In this document: positions 47,054 to 59,150 of the stretch, piece by piece
Layout: every line of letters starts with the position of its first letter
Numbering within the stretch: position 1 is the stretch's first letter
From: Emticicia sp. 21SJ11W-3
GTDB lineage: Bacteria > Bacteroidota > Bacteroidia > Cytophagales > Spirosomataceae
Assembly: GCF_024138715.1 (NCBI RefSeq)
Contig: NZ_CP092074.1
Coordinates: 3,968,001 to 4,032,000 of the forward strand
Reading direction: 5' to 3'
DNA: 64,000 bases
Made by a program: the position numbers and the translations under genes
The notes under the pieces: model-generated
Database searches by the model: none
Told to the model about the DNA's origin: nothing
Seen by the model: only the letters and a program-made list of their open reading frames with translations

Positions 47054-47126
47054 CATCTTCCTCCTCTTTCTTTTTGAATGCAATAGCATGAAAAATATCT
47101 CTCACCGAATACGGTAGCATGAGGTG

Positions 47127-47162
47127 AGCCAGCGTTTTGGTTTTACCAAAACATAGCTGGCT
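47127..47162. other. oriT-like hairpin upstream of mobC
   Basis: AGCCAGC-GTTTTGGT (47127-47141) faces ACCAAAAC-ATA-GCTGGCT (47145-47162): 15 paired bases with a 3-nt bulge and a TTT loop. A long inverted repeat just upstream of the mob genes is where the transfer origin of such elements lies. No nick site can be confirmed from sequence. Confidence 0.45.
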
Positions 47163-47204
47163 ATATCGCTCCAGACATAATACATCTCTTCAGACACAAA
47201 AATT

Positions 47205-47677
47205 TCATAAAGCCTTTCCATGTTTATAAGATTGCCTTATCTCGGGCTGACTGCTTTTAAGCCAATCGTTCAAGTCCTGAAAGCCACTATAAAAATTACT
47301 GCAGTCGATAAATTTATCCCGTCTTCCATTTTCCCATTCCAGCACTTTTAGTGTCGCCTCTACCCCAGCCTTGTCACTATCCCAAAACAAGTCAATGTGT
47401 TCATGGTTGATAGTAGATAAATTTCAAGCAGTTCACTAATTGTACATCTGAAATAAGCCTTACCTAAATCAATCAGGTCACCTCCTTTTCCGGTTCCATG
47501 GTCATAGTAAACATTTAATTTCCTGTTAACTTTAAAGGAAGCTGTATGCTCTTCCCGAAGGGGTGAGCGATACCAATAATCGCTTCCATTGGTTACCTGC
47601 TGGGGCAGGTGTCCAATGGAAGCTAAGTAGTCTACCAAATCAATTTTTTTAGCTGTCGCACAGGTTAGCTTTCCCAT
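47205..47677 (-). pseudogene. CHC2/TOPRIM primase of the mobilisation block, internally deleted
   Basis: The N-terminal part (MGKLTCATAKKIDLVDYLAS, then YWYRSPLREEHTASFKVNRKLN, YDHGTGKGGDLIDL) is the CHC2-type zinc-finger primase domain. It jumps directly, in another frame, to INHEHIDLFWDSDKAGVEATLKVLE, the TOPRIM metal site, and a short C-terminus. Usual proteins of this kind have over 100 more residues between the two, so there is an internal deletion as well as a frameshift. Confidence 0.82.
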
Positions 47678-47796
47678 TTAATTATTCTATATGAAGTTTA
47701 AGAGAAAAGCGGTGACAAGCTTAGGGTTTTAAACCGCTATGCTTGCCAACCGCTTTAAATCATCTATAAATAAGTTCGAAAATTGTACAGGTAGGA

Positions 47797-47962
47797 CGAC
47801 TTTACAGGACAAGTCAAATTTATTTTTGATTTGTCCTTTTTTGTTTCCACCTAAATCGCTGTTTATCAGGTAAATAAGCCTGACCGCTTCATTTATTCTA
47901 CTAGTTCGAAGTGAATTATTAGGATCAAGTCTAAAACCTGTGGGGTAGTTATATCTAAGCAT
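47797..47962 (-). pseudogene. Remnant 3' end of a second, related serine recombinase
   Basis: Encodes LDPNNSLRTSRINEAVRLIY and GNKKGQIKNKFDLSCKV, which line up with the end of the recombinase at 5312-6922; the first 117 bp (47797-47913) match at 111 positions. Upstream homology fades beyond 47962. It reads as the left end of an older element that occupied tRNA-Pro before the present island inserted between tRNA and relic. The frame runs past the junction and stops at 47729 inside the island. Confidence 0.8.
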
Positions 47963-47989
47963 AGATTTGGGTAAGTCTACATAACCGGA

Positions 47990-48412
47990 TTAGAATCGAT
48001 TGAGCTCTTTTAAAAAAGAAGCGAATTCCTTAGTTATCCGCGTACCATCTGCCATTAAATCACAGTTCCTGTAAACTACTATTTCTATTGTATAGCTACA
48101 CCACCTGCGGGCGTTTGATATGTAGAAAAACTTTATGCCCTCTAATTGGAAAGCCCTGAACCGTAATCTCATCGAAGAAACCCCTTGGACTCCAACTTCT
48201 GATTCTCAAATTCTTTGGGCATCTGATTAATCTCTTGTAGATATAAATGCTTTACTTCTGCCGTAGTCTTGTAATAAGTAAGCTCAAAATTTTCAACTAA
48301 AAAGGCTGGTAGTAATAACTTCAAAATGTCATTATGACTTTCTTACATCTATCTTTTCTTAAAATGCAAAGAACGAAATTACACTACCGACCCAAAACTT
48401 TTAGGTTTGACC
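47990..48412 (-). pseudogene. ISAon1-type IS relic (N-terminal transposase region)
   Basis: Frames for LLPAFLVENFELTYYKTTAEV, then KGFFDEITVQGFPIRGHKVF after a one-base shift, then RRWCSYTIEIVVYRNCDLM and GTRITKEFASFLKELNRF in a third frame. This is the pattern of the N-terminal region protein of ISAon1-group elements. The catalytic transposase that should follow is missing. The IS-end-like motif at 48385-48412 (AACTTTTAGGTTTGA core) recurs at 51385-51409 near the 5S genes. Confidence 0.7.
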
Positions 48413-48434
48413 CTGACTAAACTTGATTTAAACA

Positions 48435-48469
48435 AAAAGCTCTTCCCTATCAGTTAGAGAAGAGCTTTT
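48435..48469 (-). terminator. Terminator of the LruC lipoprotein gene
   Basis: AAAAGCTCTTC (48435-48445) pairs with GAAGAGCTTTT (48459-48469), with A/T tails on both sides; 26 nt after the LruC stop codon. Confidence 0.8.
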
Positions 48470-48494
48470 CTTATATAAGCATTTACTTAAACTC

Positions 48495-50735
48495 TTAGCG
48501 AGACAAATACCAGTCTGTATTTTTTAATCCTCCGCTAAGTGCCCAGTCCTGAAACTTAGGATATACATCTTTGATGTTTTTTGATTCCGGAGGGCTCACA
48601 AACGATACCGGTAAGGCTAATCCCCATGGTTCGTTGTTGATAGATTTATATGGGTCTGTCAATGATAGTAATTTGCCTTTTGCACCCTCATAGATAGATT
48701 TACTTATCTTATCGGTTGCCTTAAAGCCTACCAGGTGAACTTCACTTCTGCCACTGGCGCTGGTTTCGCTTGTAAGAACCACAAAGACGTTAAGCGCATT
48801 GTAGGTGAAGTTTTCTACCGGTGTGTTAAATTCTATTGTAATGGTTAAATCTAATGGGTTGTAGTTACCGTTTTGGGTAGATATCAATCGGGTGTCTGCT
48901 ACGCCAAAGGCTTTGTGAGCGTCATCAACTATTGTTACTACCGCGTTCGTCTGACCAGATTCTACTCCGTTCGATCCAAGTTTCAGATTATTACCTACTA
49001 AATCCTGACGTGAATAGGTTACTGATTTCACATTCCCTGATGCTATGCCGTCTAACTGAATGGCACCTGACATACGTTTGGTGGCACCTACTGAACGTAA
49101 TTTCGCTTTCAATGCTACTTTAACCGTTTTGTTTGACGAATTCTGGAATTTTGAGACATTCATATCTACCACAAAGTCGTTCAAATCGTAGTCTCCTGTT
49201 TCAGGCCAGTTATCTTCAAAAGAATAGGAGTAAGTTCCCAGATTAACTTCTGTAATGGTCTGGTCTGTTGGCGTAGTACCCGAGCCGCTATCATTATTGC
49301 CACCAGCATTACAGTTAGTTGAGGCAATTTTAACAGTTGATTTTTCATAGGCCACCAAAGCTGCTGGTCTTGAAACTATATAATAAGTACTCCATTGACC
49401 GTTAGGGGTATGATCAGAACATGCAATCTCAAGGTTACCTGAATACGTTATGGCTTCCCACTGATTATTTACATCAACCTTTTTCAATCTGGCCACTGCA
49501 CTTTCAGTTCCGGTTCCAGTCATGTAATTTTTGTTACTTGTAAAGTTAGCCGATACCCACACATCAAGAATTGCAGATGAAGCAAGGTTGATTTTAGTAC
49601 CGCCTGCAACCAGTTTCTTGATGCCAAGCAATGATTTTTCTGCTACATTAATTGTTGCGTTAGTAGTTGTCAGGTTGTCAATTGTTGTATGACAAACAGT
49701 TTCTAAAGTTGCATTAGTAAGCGAAGCATCTTTCACCTGTAATGTTCCTTCATTTCGTATCTTGGTAGAACCCGTTGTGCTTGTCAGATTATCAATAGAG
49801 GCTGTTCCGTAGTTAGTAAAACTTCCGTTGGCAAATGTAGCGCTCTTGGCATTTAATGTACCATAATTGGTGTAAAGCGTCTCATTTGAGGTATTCAGGG
49901 TTTCAAAAATCGCTGTTCCGTAGTTAGCAAAAGCGCCACCGGTGTTCTGAATAACATTCACTAAATCAAGTGTACCACCAGAAGTTACAATAATTGCATT
50001 ATTGCCACCCAGGTTTAATGTGAAGTTACGGTTCTTCCAGGTACCCTGTATATATATTTTCACGCCGCTTGTACCATTATTTGCGTTAATTTCACCTATA
50101 AAGTTGTCAGAGGCCTTTACAACATACGCTTTATTTGACTCAACCGTAATATTTGAGTTACCACTTATGGCAATAGCTGTATTAGGCACAACCACAGGCG
50201 CGTTATCTGCAATACTGTAAGCAGCAGCAACACCAGCCATTGAGTTGGCAGATTCGCCACGAAGAGCGCTGGCTCTAAAACTACCCGTATCACCTGACTT
50301 TGAAACTGTTACAGAATTAACATCTTTAATAGCTACCATTGAAACTGAAGCTATACCCACAGGCGAGGTCTCTCTAAGGTACACATATTGCAAGCCAACC
50401 GGAACAGTAACTTTATCAACAAAGTCCTGGCCTTTTTTTGCTTGCCCGGCCCCTAATAAATTGGCAGCAGTTCCAAGTTTTGGGTCATTATCAAATAATT
50501 CAACTTTGTAAAAGTATTTACCATTGTATTTGTCGTTAACAACGACACGAATATCAAGGGTTCTAACCGATGACCATTTAAAATCAGAAGGAATAACACC
50601 ACCAGATGTAAACAACTTTGAAGCAGCAGGCGTTGTGTCAGTTGGAGTAAACTCAGGTGTTGAGCAGCTGGTTGCTCCCAGAATAATTCCTGTTAATCCT
50701 AACAGAAAAAAACGAAAATTTTTGCGCTTGTACAT
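48495..50735 (-). CDS. LruC-domain surface lipoprotein
   Basis: A 746-residue lipoprotein with lipobox ILGATSC (Cys24). The middle part (about 190-420) is a Asn/Thr/Gly-rich beta-repeat region (NYGTLNAKSATFANGSFTNY, NEGTLQVKDASLTNATLE), probably a beta-helix. The C-terminal LruC domain (about 500-735) carries the signature FEDNWPETGDYDLNDFVVDM. LruC proteins are cell-surface proteins of Bacteroidota and others; function unknown, with an adhesin or matrix role plausible. Monocistronic, and outside the island. Confidence 0.88.
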   Translation of the reverse strand: MYKRKNFRFFLLGLTGIILGATSCSTPEFTPTDTTPAASKLFTSGGVIPSDFKWSSVRTLDIRVVVNDKYNGKYFYKVELFDNDPKLGTAANLLGAGQAKKGQDFVDKVTVPVGLQYVYLRETSPVGIASVSMVAIKDVNSVTVSKSGDTGSFRASALRGESANSMAGVAAAYSIADNAPVVVPNTAIAISGNSNITVESNKAYVVKASDNFIGEINANNGTSGVKIYIQGTWKNRNFTLNLGGNNAIIVTSGGTLDLVNVIQNTGGAFANYGTAIFETLNTSNETLYTNYGTLNAKSATFANGSFTNYGTASIDNLTSTTGSTKIRNEGTLQVKDASLTNATLETVCHTTIDNLTTTNATINVAEKSLLGIKKLVAGGTKINLASSAILDVWVSANFTSNKNYMTGTGTESAVARLKKVDVNNQWEAITYSGNLEIACSDHTPNGQWSTYYIVSRPAALVAYEKSTVKIASTNCNAGGNNDSGSGTTPTDQTITEVNLGTYSYSFEDNWPETGDYDLNDFVVDMNVSKFQNSSNKTVKVALKAKLRSVGATKRMSGAIQLDGIASGNVKSVTYSRQDLVGNNLKLGSNGVESGQTNAVVTIVDDAHKAFGVADTRLISTQNGNYNPLDLTITIEFNTPVENFTYNALNVFVVLTSETSASGRSEVHLVGFKATDKISKSIYEGAKGKLLSLTDPYKSINNEPWGLALPVSFVSPPESKNIKDVYPKFQDWALSGGLKNTDWYLSR

Positions 50736-51220
50736 ATTAGCTAAGGTTCAAAAATAAAGTCAGAGACAATATAATTTAATTAAATAAAAAATTCCTAATT
50801 AAGGGGCAAATATTTACAAATAACTTCAAGCAGAAAAATGATTGAGGAAAAAGTCCATCAGCATCTTTTTAACAGTTTATCTATTCATAAATAACAATAC
50901 AAAATTGTTAAAAATATTAGTGAAGAATTGTCAATTTTCGACGATTGGAAGAAAAAAAGGGGATATTGGTTGATTTCAGCCAGCCAATTATGCAGAGGTC
51001 TGAATCCTAATCAAAGCAAGACAAAAAATAGCCGATATCAAACAAGAATAATAATCATCAATAAGCTGGATTATTACACTTACAATTCAGACAATTCTAT
51101 GGATTTGAGTGCTGTCACTCATCTCGATTCTGACGAGAGCGCGAAAGTCTGATCATGCTCAAAGCGGGAACTAACACAAAAAAACTTACAACTGCATCTA
51201 AAAACTTCAGAATAAAAACA
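50736..51220. other. Gap between LruC gene and 5S relics
   Basis: AT-rich, with only short frames on either strand. No clear -7/-33 pair could be assigned to the LruC gene. Nothing else is recognised until the 5S-like sequence at about 51221. Confidence 0.5.
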
Positions 51221-51480
51221 GGGTGGACGCTTATACTCCCAAGTATGAAAACAGTACCAACACGGGACACGTAGCCCCGGAGCAAACTGGGTGTCTTCGT
51301 TTGGCAAAGAATATCCATTTTTACCTACTCCCCAACTTTTTCGCTTGAGCCCCAACTTTTTCGATTGAGCCGAAATTATTTTACCGCCCCACAACTTTTA
51401 GGTTTGATCCCCCTTAACTGCTCTGTTCGGGATGGGAACGGGACGCGCAGTCGAGGTGTTCACCCACCCTATAGACGCCA
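51221..51480 (-). pseudogene. 5S rRNA-like copy 3, broken by IS-end sequence
   Basis: The right part, 51412-51480, matches the proximal (5') half of copy 2, including its 14-nt insert at 51439-51452. The left part, 51221 to about 51296, is a diverged distal half (ACTCCCAAGTATGAA core) with a degraded version of the other insert (ACTGGGTGTC near 51288). Between them lies about 115 bp of IS-end-like sequence. It is therefore an expanded 5S copy split by a mobile element and then decayed. Confidence 0.7.
51330..51411. repeat. Cluster of three IS-end-like motifs
   Basis: CCCCAACTTTTTCGCTTGAG (51330-51349), CCCCAACTTTTCGATTGAG (51350-51368) and a looser CCCCACAACTTTTAGGTTTGA-type copy (from 51386) follow one another. 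The third closely matches the relic end at 48385-48412. They look like ends of ISAon1-type elements nested at one site. Confidence 0.6.
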
Positions 51481-51514
51481 TGAAAATCTTTTGTGATTTG
51501 CGTTGGGCAAAATG

Positions 51515-51550
51515 CAAAAAAAAAGACCTTAGAATTGCTTCTAAGGTCTT
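51515..51550 (-). terminator. Terminator after expanded 5S copy 2
   Basis: On the minus strand AAGACCTTAG pairs with CTAAGGTCTT around a short loop and is followed by a run of T. It has the same form as the terminator after copy 1 but a different stem, so the stem covaries. Confidence 0.85.
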
Positions 51551-51563
51551 TGGAATAAAAAAC

Positions 51564-51698
51564 TGGCGTCTACTTACTCTCCCAAGTATGAACTCAGTAC
51601 CATCAGCGGTGCGGACTGGGCGTCCCCGGACTTAACTGCTCTGTTCGGGATGGGAACGGGACGCGCAGTCGAGGTGTTCACCCACCCTATGGACGCCA
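51564..51698 (-). rRNA. 5S rRNA-like gene copy 2 with paired 14-nt expansions (135 nt)
   Basis: Helix I (TGGCGTC / GACGCCA) and most core sequence match the normal 5S copy at 51780-51886. Two insertions lengthen it by 28 nt. On the plus strand CGGGACGCGCAGTC is added at 51657-51670, and ACTGGGCGTCCCCGGA (51615-51630) replaces GG. The inserts are complementary: GACTGCGCGTCCC faces GGGACGCCCAGTC with one C-C mismatch. In the standard fold one lies in helix III and the other at the helix II border, so pairing would cross helix III. It has its own terminator but no visible promoter. Either an expansion-segment 5S or a pseudogene. Confidence 0.7.
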
Positions 51699-51732
51699 TG
51701 AAAATCTTTTGTGATTTGCGTTGGGCAAAATG

Positions 51733-51767
51733 CAAAAAAAAGACCGCTACTTTTCGTAACGGTCTTT
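51733..51767 (-). terminator. rRNA operon terminator after 5S copy 1
   Basis: On the minus strand AAGACCGTTAC pairs with GTAGCGGTCTT (one mismatch region) around AAAA, followed by eight T, 13 nt after the 5S 3' end. Confidence 0.88.
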
Positions 51768-51779
51768 GGAATAAAAAAC

Positions 51780-51886
51780 TGGCGTCTACTTACTCTCCCA
51801 AGTATGAACTCAGTACCATCAGCGGTGCGGGGCTTAACTGCTCTGTTCGGGATGGGAAGAGGTGTTCACCCGCCCTATTGACACCA
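51780..51886 (-). rRNA. rrf: 5S ribosomal RNA (normal form)
   Basis: A 107-nt gene with helix I TGGTGTC / GACGCCA, loop C region CCCATCCCGAACAGAG and the conserved CGCTGATGGTACTG. Normal length; directly followed by a terminator. This is the copy expected to supply ribosomes. Confidence 0.93.
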
Positions 51887-52001
51887 TGAAGATCTTAATG
51901 ATTCTTTCGCTAGTTAACTAACACCGAATCCTGAATATCTTATTGGCCATTAGGCTTTCATTATATGACTTTAATGGAGAGAGAAAAAAACAGATAAAAA
52001 A

Positions 52002-54820
<2,819 letters not shown>

Positions 54821-55060
54821 ACATTATCTCTTTTCTTCTCTCTTCCATCATGTCAAATAACTTCATCCAATCTTAACTGAACTCTTACCACCTACCAAGC
54901 TGTGCTAGATATGATAAGAATGTCGTCCAGTCTTAACTGACTTGTGGTATTTCTACCTTGTTTCTTCGTAAAGAACTGTATCCGATTTTTAAAAGTATCA
55001 GTTAACTTATTTACTCTTCATCTATTCACTAATTCACTCATTCTTCATTCGTGATTAGTT

Positions 55061-55137
55061 TGGTGGAGGATAACGGATTCGAACCGTTGACCCCCTGCTT
55101 GCAAAGCAGGTGCTCTAGCCAGCTGAGCTAAACCCCC
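55061..55137 (-). tRNA. tRNA-Ala(TGC)
   Basis: A 77-nt gene in the 16S-23S spacer. D arm AGCTCAGCTGG, anticodon TGC in CTTTGCAAG, T arm AACGG TTCGAAT CCGTT, CCA encoded (55061-55063). Confidence 0.96.
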
Positions 55138-55220
55138 TTTATTTTAATCGTGAATTAGTTAATCTTGAATCATGAATATTTTATTCGCTAATTCGCCATT
55201 CTCTCATTCGCCATTCAACT

Positions 55221-55297
55221 TGGTGGGCCTGCGTGGACTCGAACCACGGACCTTTACATTATCAGTGTAACGCTCTAACCACCTGAGCTACAAGCCC
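55221..55297 (-). tRNA. tRNA-Ile(GAT)
   Basis: A 77-nt gene in the 16S-23S spacer. Acceptor GGGCTTG, anticodon GAT in CTGATAA, T arm with GGTTCGAGTCC, CCA encoded. The Ile-Ala order is the usual one. Confidence 0.96.
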
Positions 55298-55462
55298 CTT
55301 GCAGAGTTTGCAGTTTAATGGCTTGTAGTTTTGCTTTCCCTACAATCACTACACCTGTAAACTTCCGTTCCTTCACTCTAATACATAACTTGTTGATGAG
55401 AATACAAATGCTTGATCTTTCGTGTCAGTCGTTTTTATTTCTTTCTGTGAAGAAATCTCTAA

Positions 55463-56968
<1,506 letters not shown>

Positions 56969-57186
56969 AAATGTCAAAGTTTGCCTGACTACTTAAGGTC
57001 TCGCATTTGCATTCTCAACAAGTTAATGAACTTTATTCATCCAGTCTCGCAACCTTCCGACTTGTTAAATCTAATTAAGCTCTCTCTCTTCAACCTCCCC
57101 CTCAACCGCTTAATCAATTCTTATTTTAACTCTGAACTTTTCTTTTCGTTTTTCCGTTTTCTTATTTTAGTAAGCGAAACGGACTG

Positions 57187-57576
57187 CAAAGTTACTACTC
57201 TTTTTTGAATTAAAAAAATATTTTTTCATATTTTTTTTCACTCTCCTTATCGCCTCTTCCTTTTCTCTCTTTCCTTTTCCAATCAATCGGGGTGCAAAAT
57301 TCTGAATTTATTTTTACATTCCCAAATTATTTTTGAAGTTTTTTTTCGCCTCGCTCTCACCTCCCGTTTTCCTCTCCTTTTCTCCTTTCTCTTTCGACTA
57401 ACCGGGGTGCAAAGGTCTGACTTTATTTTTACAACTCCAAATTAATTTTACTCTTTTTTTTACCCATCCCCCAATTCCCTGATTCCCACCTTTTTACTAT
57501 GCTCCTGCTATGTAACGCTCAGTGTTTCTTCCATTTTTGGGACTGCAAAGGTACGCCACTTTTTAGCCTTTGTCAA
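57187..57576 (-). promoter_or_regulatory. Tandem rRNA promoters (four -7-like boxes)
   Basis: On the minus strand TACCTTTG (57546-57553) has a TTG 20 nt upstream (57574-57576). Two more near-matches, GACCTTTG (57410-57417) and GAATTTTG (57295-57302), each have TTG exactly 20 nt upstream (57438-57440 and 57323-57325). TAACTTTG (57187-57194) lacks a clear -33. Each is followed by a GCAxxCC start region. Repetition and constant spacing support a promoter array for the rRNA operon. Confidence 0.75.
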
Positions 57577-57809
57577 GGCCTTCCCCCAAAGTTTTTTATA
57601 CCTTAAACCCTACTCCCCTTATGTTCAGTTACTTATAATTTAACCCATCCATAAAGTTTATATTAGTTCTTCGTTTTGTGCAATAATTATAACTCCTTTT
57701 AAAGTTACAGGTAAGATTATAAGCACTTTTTACTAACCAAAGGGTGGTACAGTTTTTTTAATTATTCCTTATTTCCATTCAAAAATCTACAATTAACTAT
57801 TTAAAACAC

Positions 57810-58277
57810 ATGGACAACAACAATAACGGAGTAATGAGCCTGTTTGGCCAATTCTCAAAAAAGGTAACCAAGGCAACCGGAAGCCCCTATGCTTTTTTAC
57901 TGGCATTGCTAATTATAATTGTCTGGGCGGTATCGGGCCCGCTGTTCAATTTCTCTGATACCTGGCAATTGGTTATTAACACCGGCACCACCATCATCAC
58001 TTTTCTGATGGTTTTTATTATTCAGCAGTCGCAGAACAAAGACACTATTGCATTGCAGATTAAACTTAACGAATTGATAGCGTCTAGCGAGAAGGCCAGC
58101 AACCGGCTGGTCGACATTGAGGATTTAACAGAAGACGAGCTTGAGAAAGCCAAAGGATTTTACAGAAAGCTGGCTGACCTGGCTCAGATGGAAGATGACG
58201 CATTTATATCTCACTCAATAGAAGAAGCCGCCGAAACCCACGAAGAGAAAAAGAACCTGCAGAAAAAGCGAAACTAA
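57810..58277 (+). CDS. Low-affinity iron permease family membrane protein
   Basis: A 155-residue protein with two membrane helices (about 27-47, AFLLALLIIIVWAVSGPLFN, and 55-72, LVINTGTTIITFLMVFIIQ) and the conserved IIQQSQNKDTIALQIKLNEL that follows the second helix in this family. The C-terminal half is a cytoplasmic acidic coiled coil. Despite the family name, iron transport by bacterial members is not well shown. Monocistronic, with a terminator at 58296-58334. Confidence 0.85.
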   Translation: MDNNNNGVMSLFGQFSKKVTKATGSPYAFLLALLIIIVWAVSGPLFNFSDTWQLVINTGTTIITFLMVFIIQQSQNKDTIALQIKLNELIASSEKASNRLVDIEDLTEDELEKAKGFYRKLADLAQMEDDAFISHSIEEAAETHEEKKNLQKKRN

Positions 58278-58295
58278 AACCTATATATATATAGA

Positions 58296-58334
58296 CAAGA
58301 AAAGCCCGCCGATAGATTCAGCAGGCTTTTCTTG
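58296..58334. terminator. Bidirectional terminator
   Basis: CAAGAAAAGCC and GGCTTTTCTTG form a stem extended by CGC/GCA around GATAGATTC, between two convergent genes. Confidence 0.85.
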
Positions 58335-58349
58335 TTCTGGTGCTTACCG

Positions 58350-59075
58350 TTAACGGGCAAATGCCGAAGCAGAGATGTTGTCGTTGAAAACAATATTGGT
58401 TGTCAGCTTAACCGAGCGTTTTTCGGCTGTGTTGCTGTAGGTTCCCTCAGACGGATATTTGATACCGTAGGGCGACGTTGCATAATTGGTATAATCTTCT
58501 GTAATTACTTCAGCTGGCGAAAGCGTCAGTTTTTTTCTTACCAGCAACCCATTGGCCTGGTCAAAATAAAGGTTATACTTTACACCCTTGCCATTTAGCT
58601 CTACATGGTTAACCTTCTTACCATTGACTGTTTCAGTACCAACAAGCGTAGCTACATAGCCTTTTTTCTGATAATTCCAGAAAGGTAGTATCAGTTCTGT
58701 AATTTCACGCTTCATATTATCCTGCTCTTTCTGATTCAGGTCTTTGGTTTCATACTGGGTGGCTTTATCGCCAGTTCCCAAAGGCACTTTAAACCAACCA
58801 CTGTTGCCCTTTATACCATATATAAATGTGCGTCTCAAAATTGTTTTCGATTTTGACATTGAACCATCGGCCAGCGAGGCTTTCACATCCATGTCATAAT
58901 CGGCAGCAGTGCCACTTTTAAAGCTTTGCTTAAGTGTATATGTATTTACGCCGTCCCAGAGCGACTTGCCCCCTGTGGCTTCAACGTACTTATCTAAAAC
59001 ATCTTGGGCGGTTTGCGCCAGAGCTATGCTGGTAGAAACGGCAAATGCGATGATACTGATTACTGCTTTCTTCAT
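58350..59075 (-). CDS. Outer-membrane lipoprotein-sorting (LolA-like) protein
   Basis: A 241-residue protein with a signal peptide (MKKAVISIIAFAVSTSIALAQ, cleaved near 20) and a periplasmic LolA/LolB-like beta fold: VLDKYVEATGGKSLWDGVNT at the start, NHVELNGKGVKYNLYFDQANG in the middle, and TEDYTNYATSPYGIKYPSE near the end. Such single-domain proteins in Bacteroidota are annotated as lipoprotein-sorting-like but lack proof of a Lol role. It is preceded by the ADP-ribosylglycohydrolase gene 75 nt upstream, possibly cotranscribed. Confidence 0.75.
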   Translation of the reverse strand: MKKAVISIIAFAVSTSIALAQTAQDVLDKYVEATGGKSLWDGVNTYTLKQSFKSGTAADYDMDVKASLADGSMSKSKTILRRTFIYGIKGNSGWFKVPLGTGDKATQYETKDLNQKEQDNMKREITELILPFWNYQKKGYVATLVGTETVNGKKVNHVELNGKGVKYNLYFDQANGLLVRKKLTLSPAEVITEDYTNYATSPYGIKYPSEGTYSNTAEKRSVKLTTNIVFNDNISASAFAR

Positions 59076-59150
59076 TTGTTGTCTGATTAATTAATTTACT
59101 ATAGAACGTCTCACTTATGGCAATCTATATATATAGACCTGTTTTACTGA

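Larger units (their letters stand above)
5404..47796. mobile_element. 42-kb mobilisable genomic island inserted at tRNA-Pro
   Basis: The left edge is the tRNA-Pro 3' end, directly followed by a serine recombinase reading toward the tRNA. The right edge is set by the second copy of the same tRNA-adjacent sequence at 47797. A mobilisation block lies at the right end, and the interior is accessory genes (restriction, toxins, nutrient uptake, IS elements), while flanking genes are ordinary core functions. Relaxase, primase and two integrase-type genes are broken, so it is probably no longer self-mobilisable. Boundaries are inferred from the repeat; empty-site comparison was not possible. Confidence 0.75.

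Noticed and set aside
47729-47962. A 77-codon frame spanning the island's right edge.
   Set aside because: It is not an independent gene: the part above 47797 is the relic recombinase end and the rest is chance read-through into the island.
50928-51152. A 74-codon plus-strand frame upstream of the LruC gene.
   Set aside because: Low-complexity composition, no start context, and its end runs toward the 5S relics.
51432-51889. Two similar 67- and 79-codon plus-strand frames starting MGTGRAVEVF.
   Set aside because: They are antisense to the repeated 5S-like units and arise from the repeat, not from protein-coding selection.
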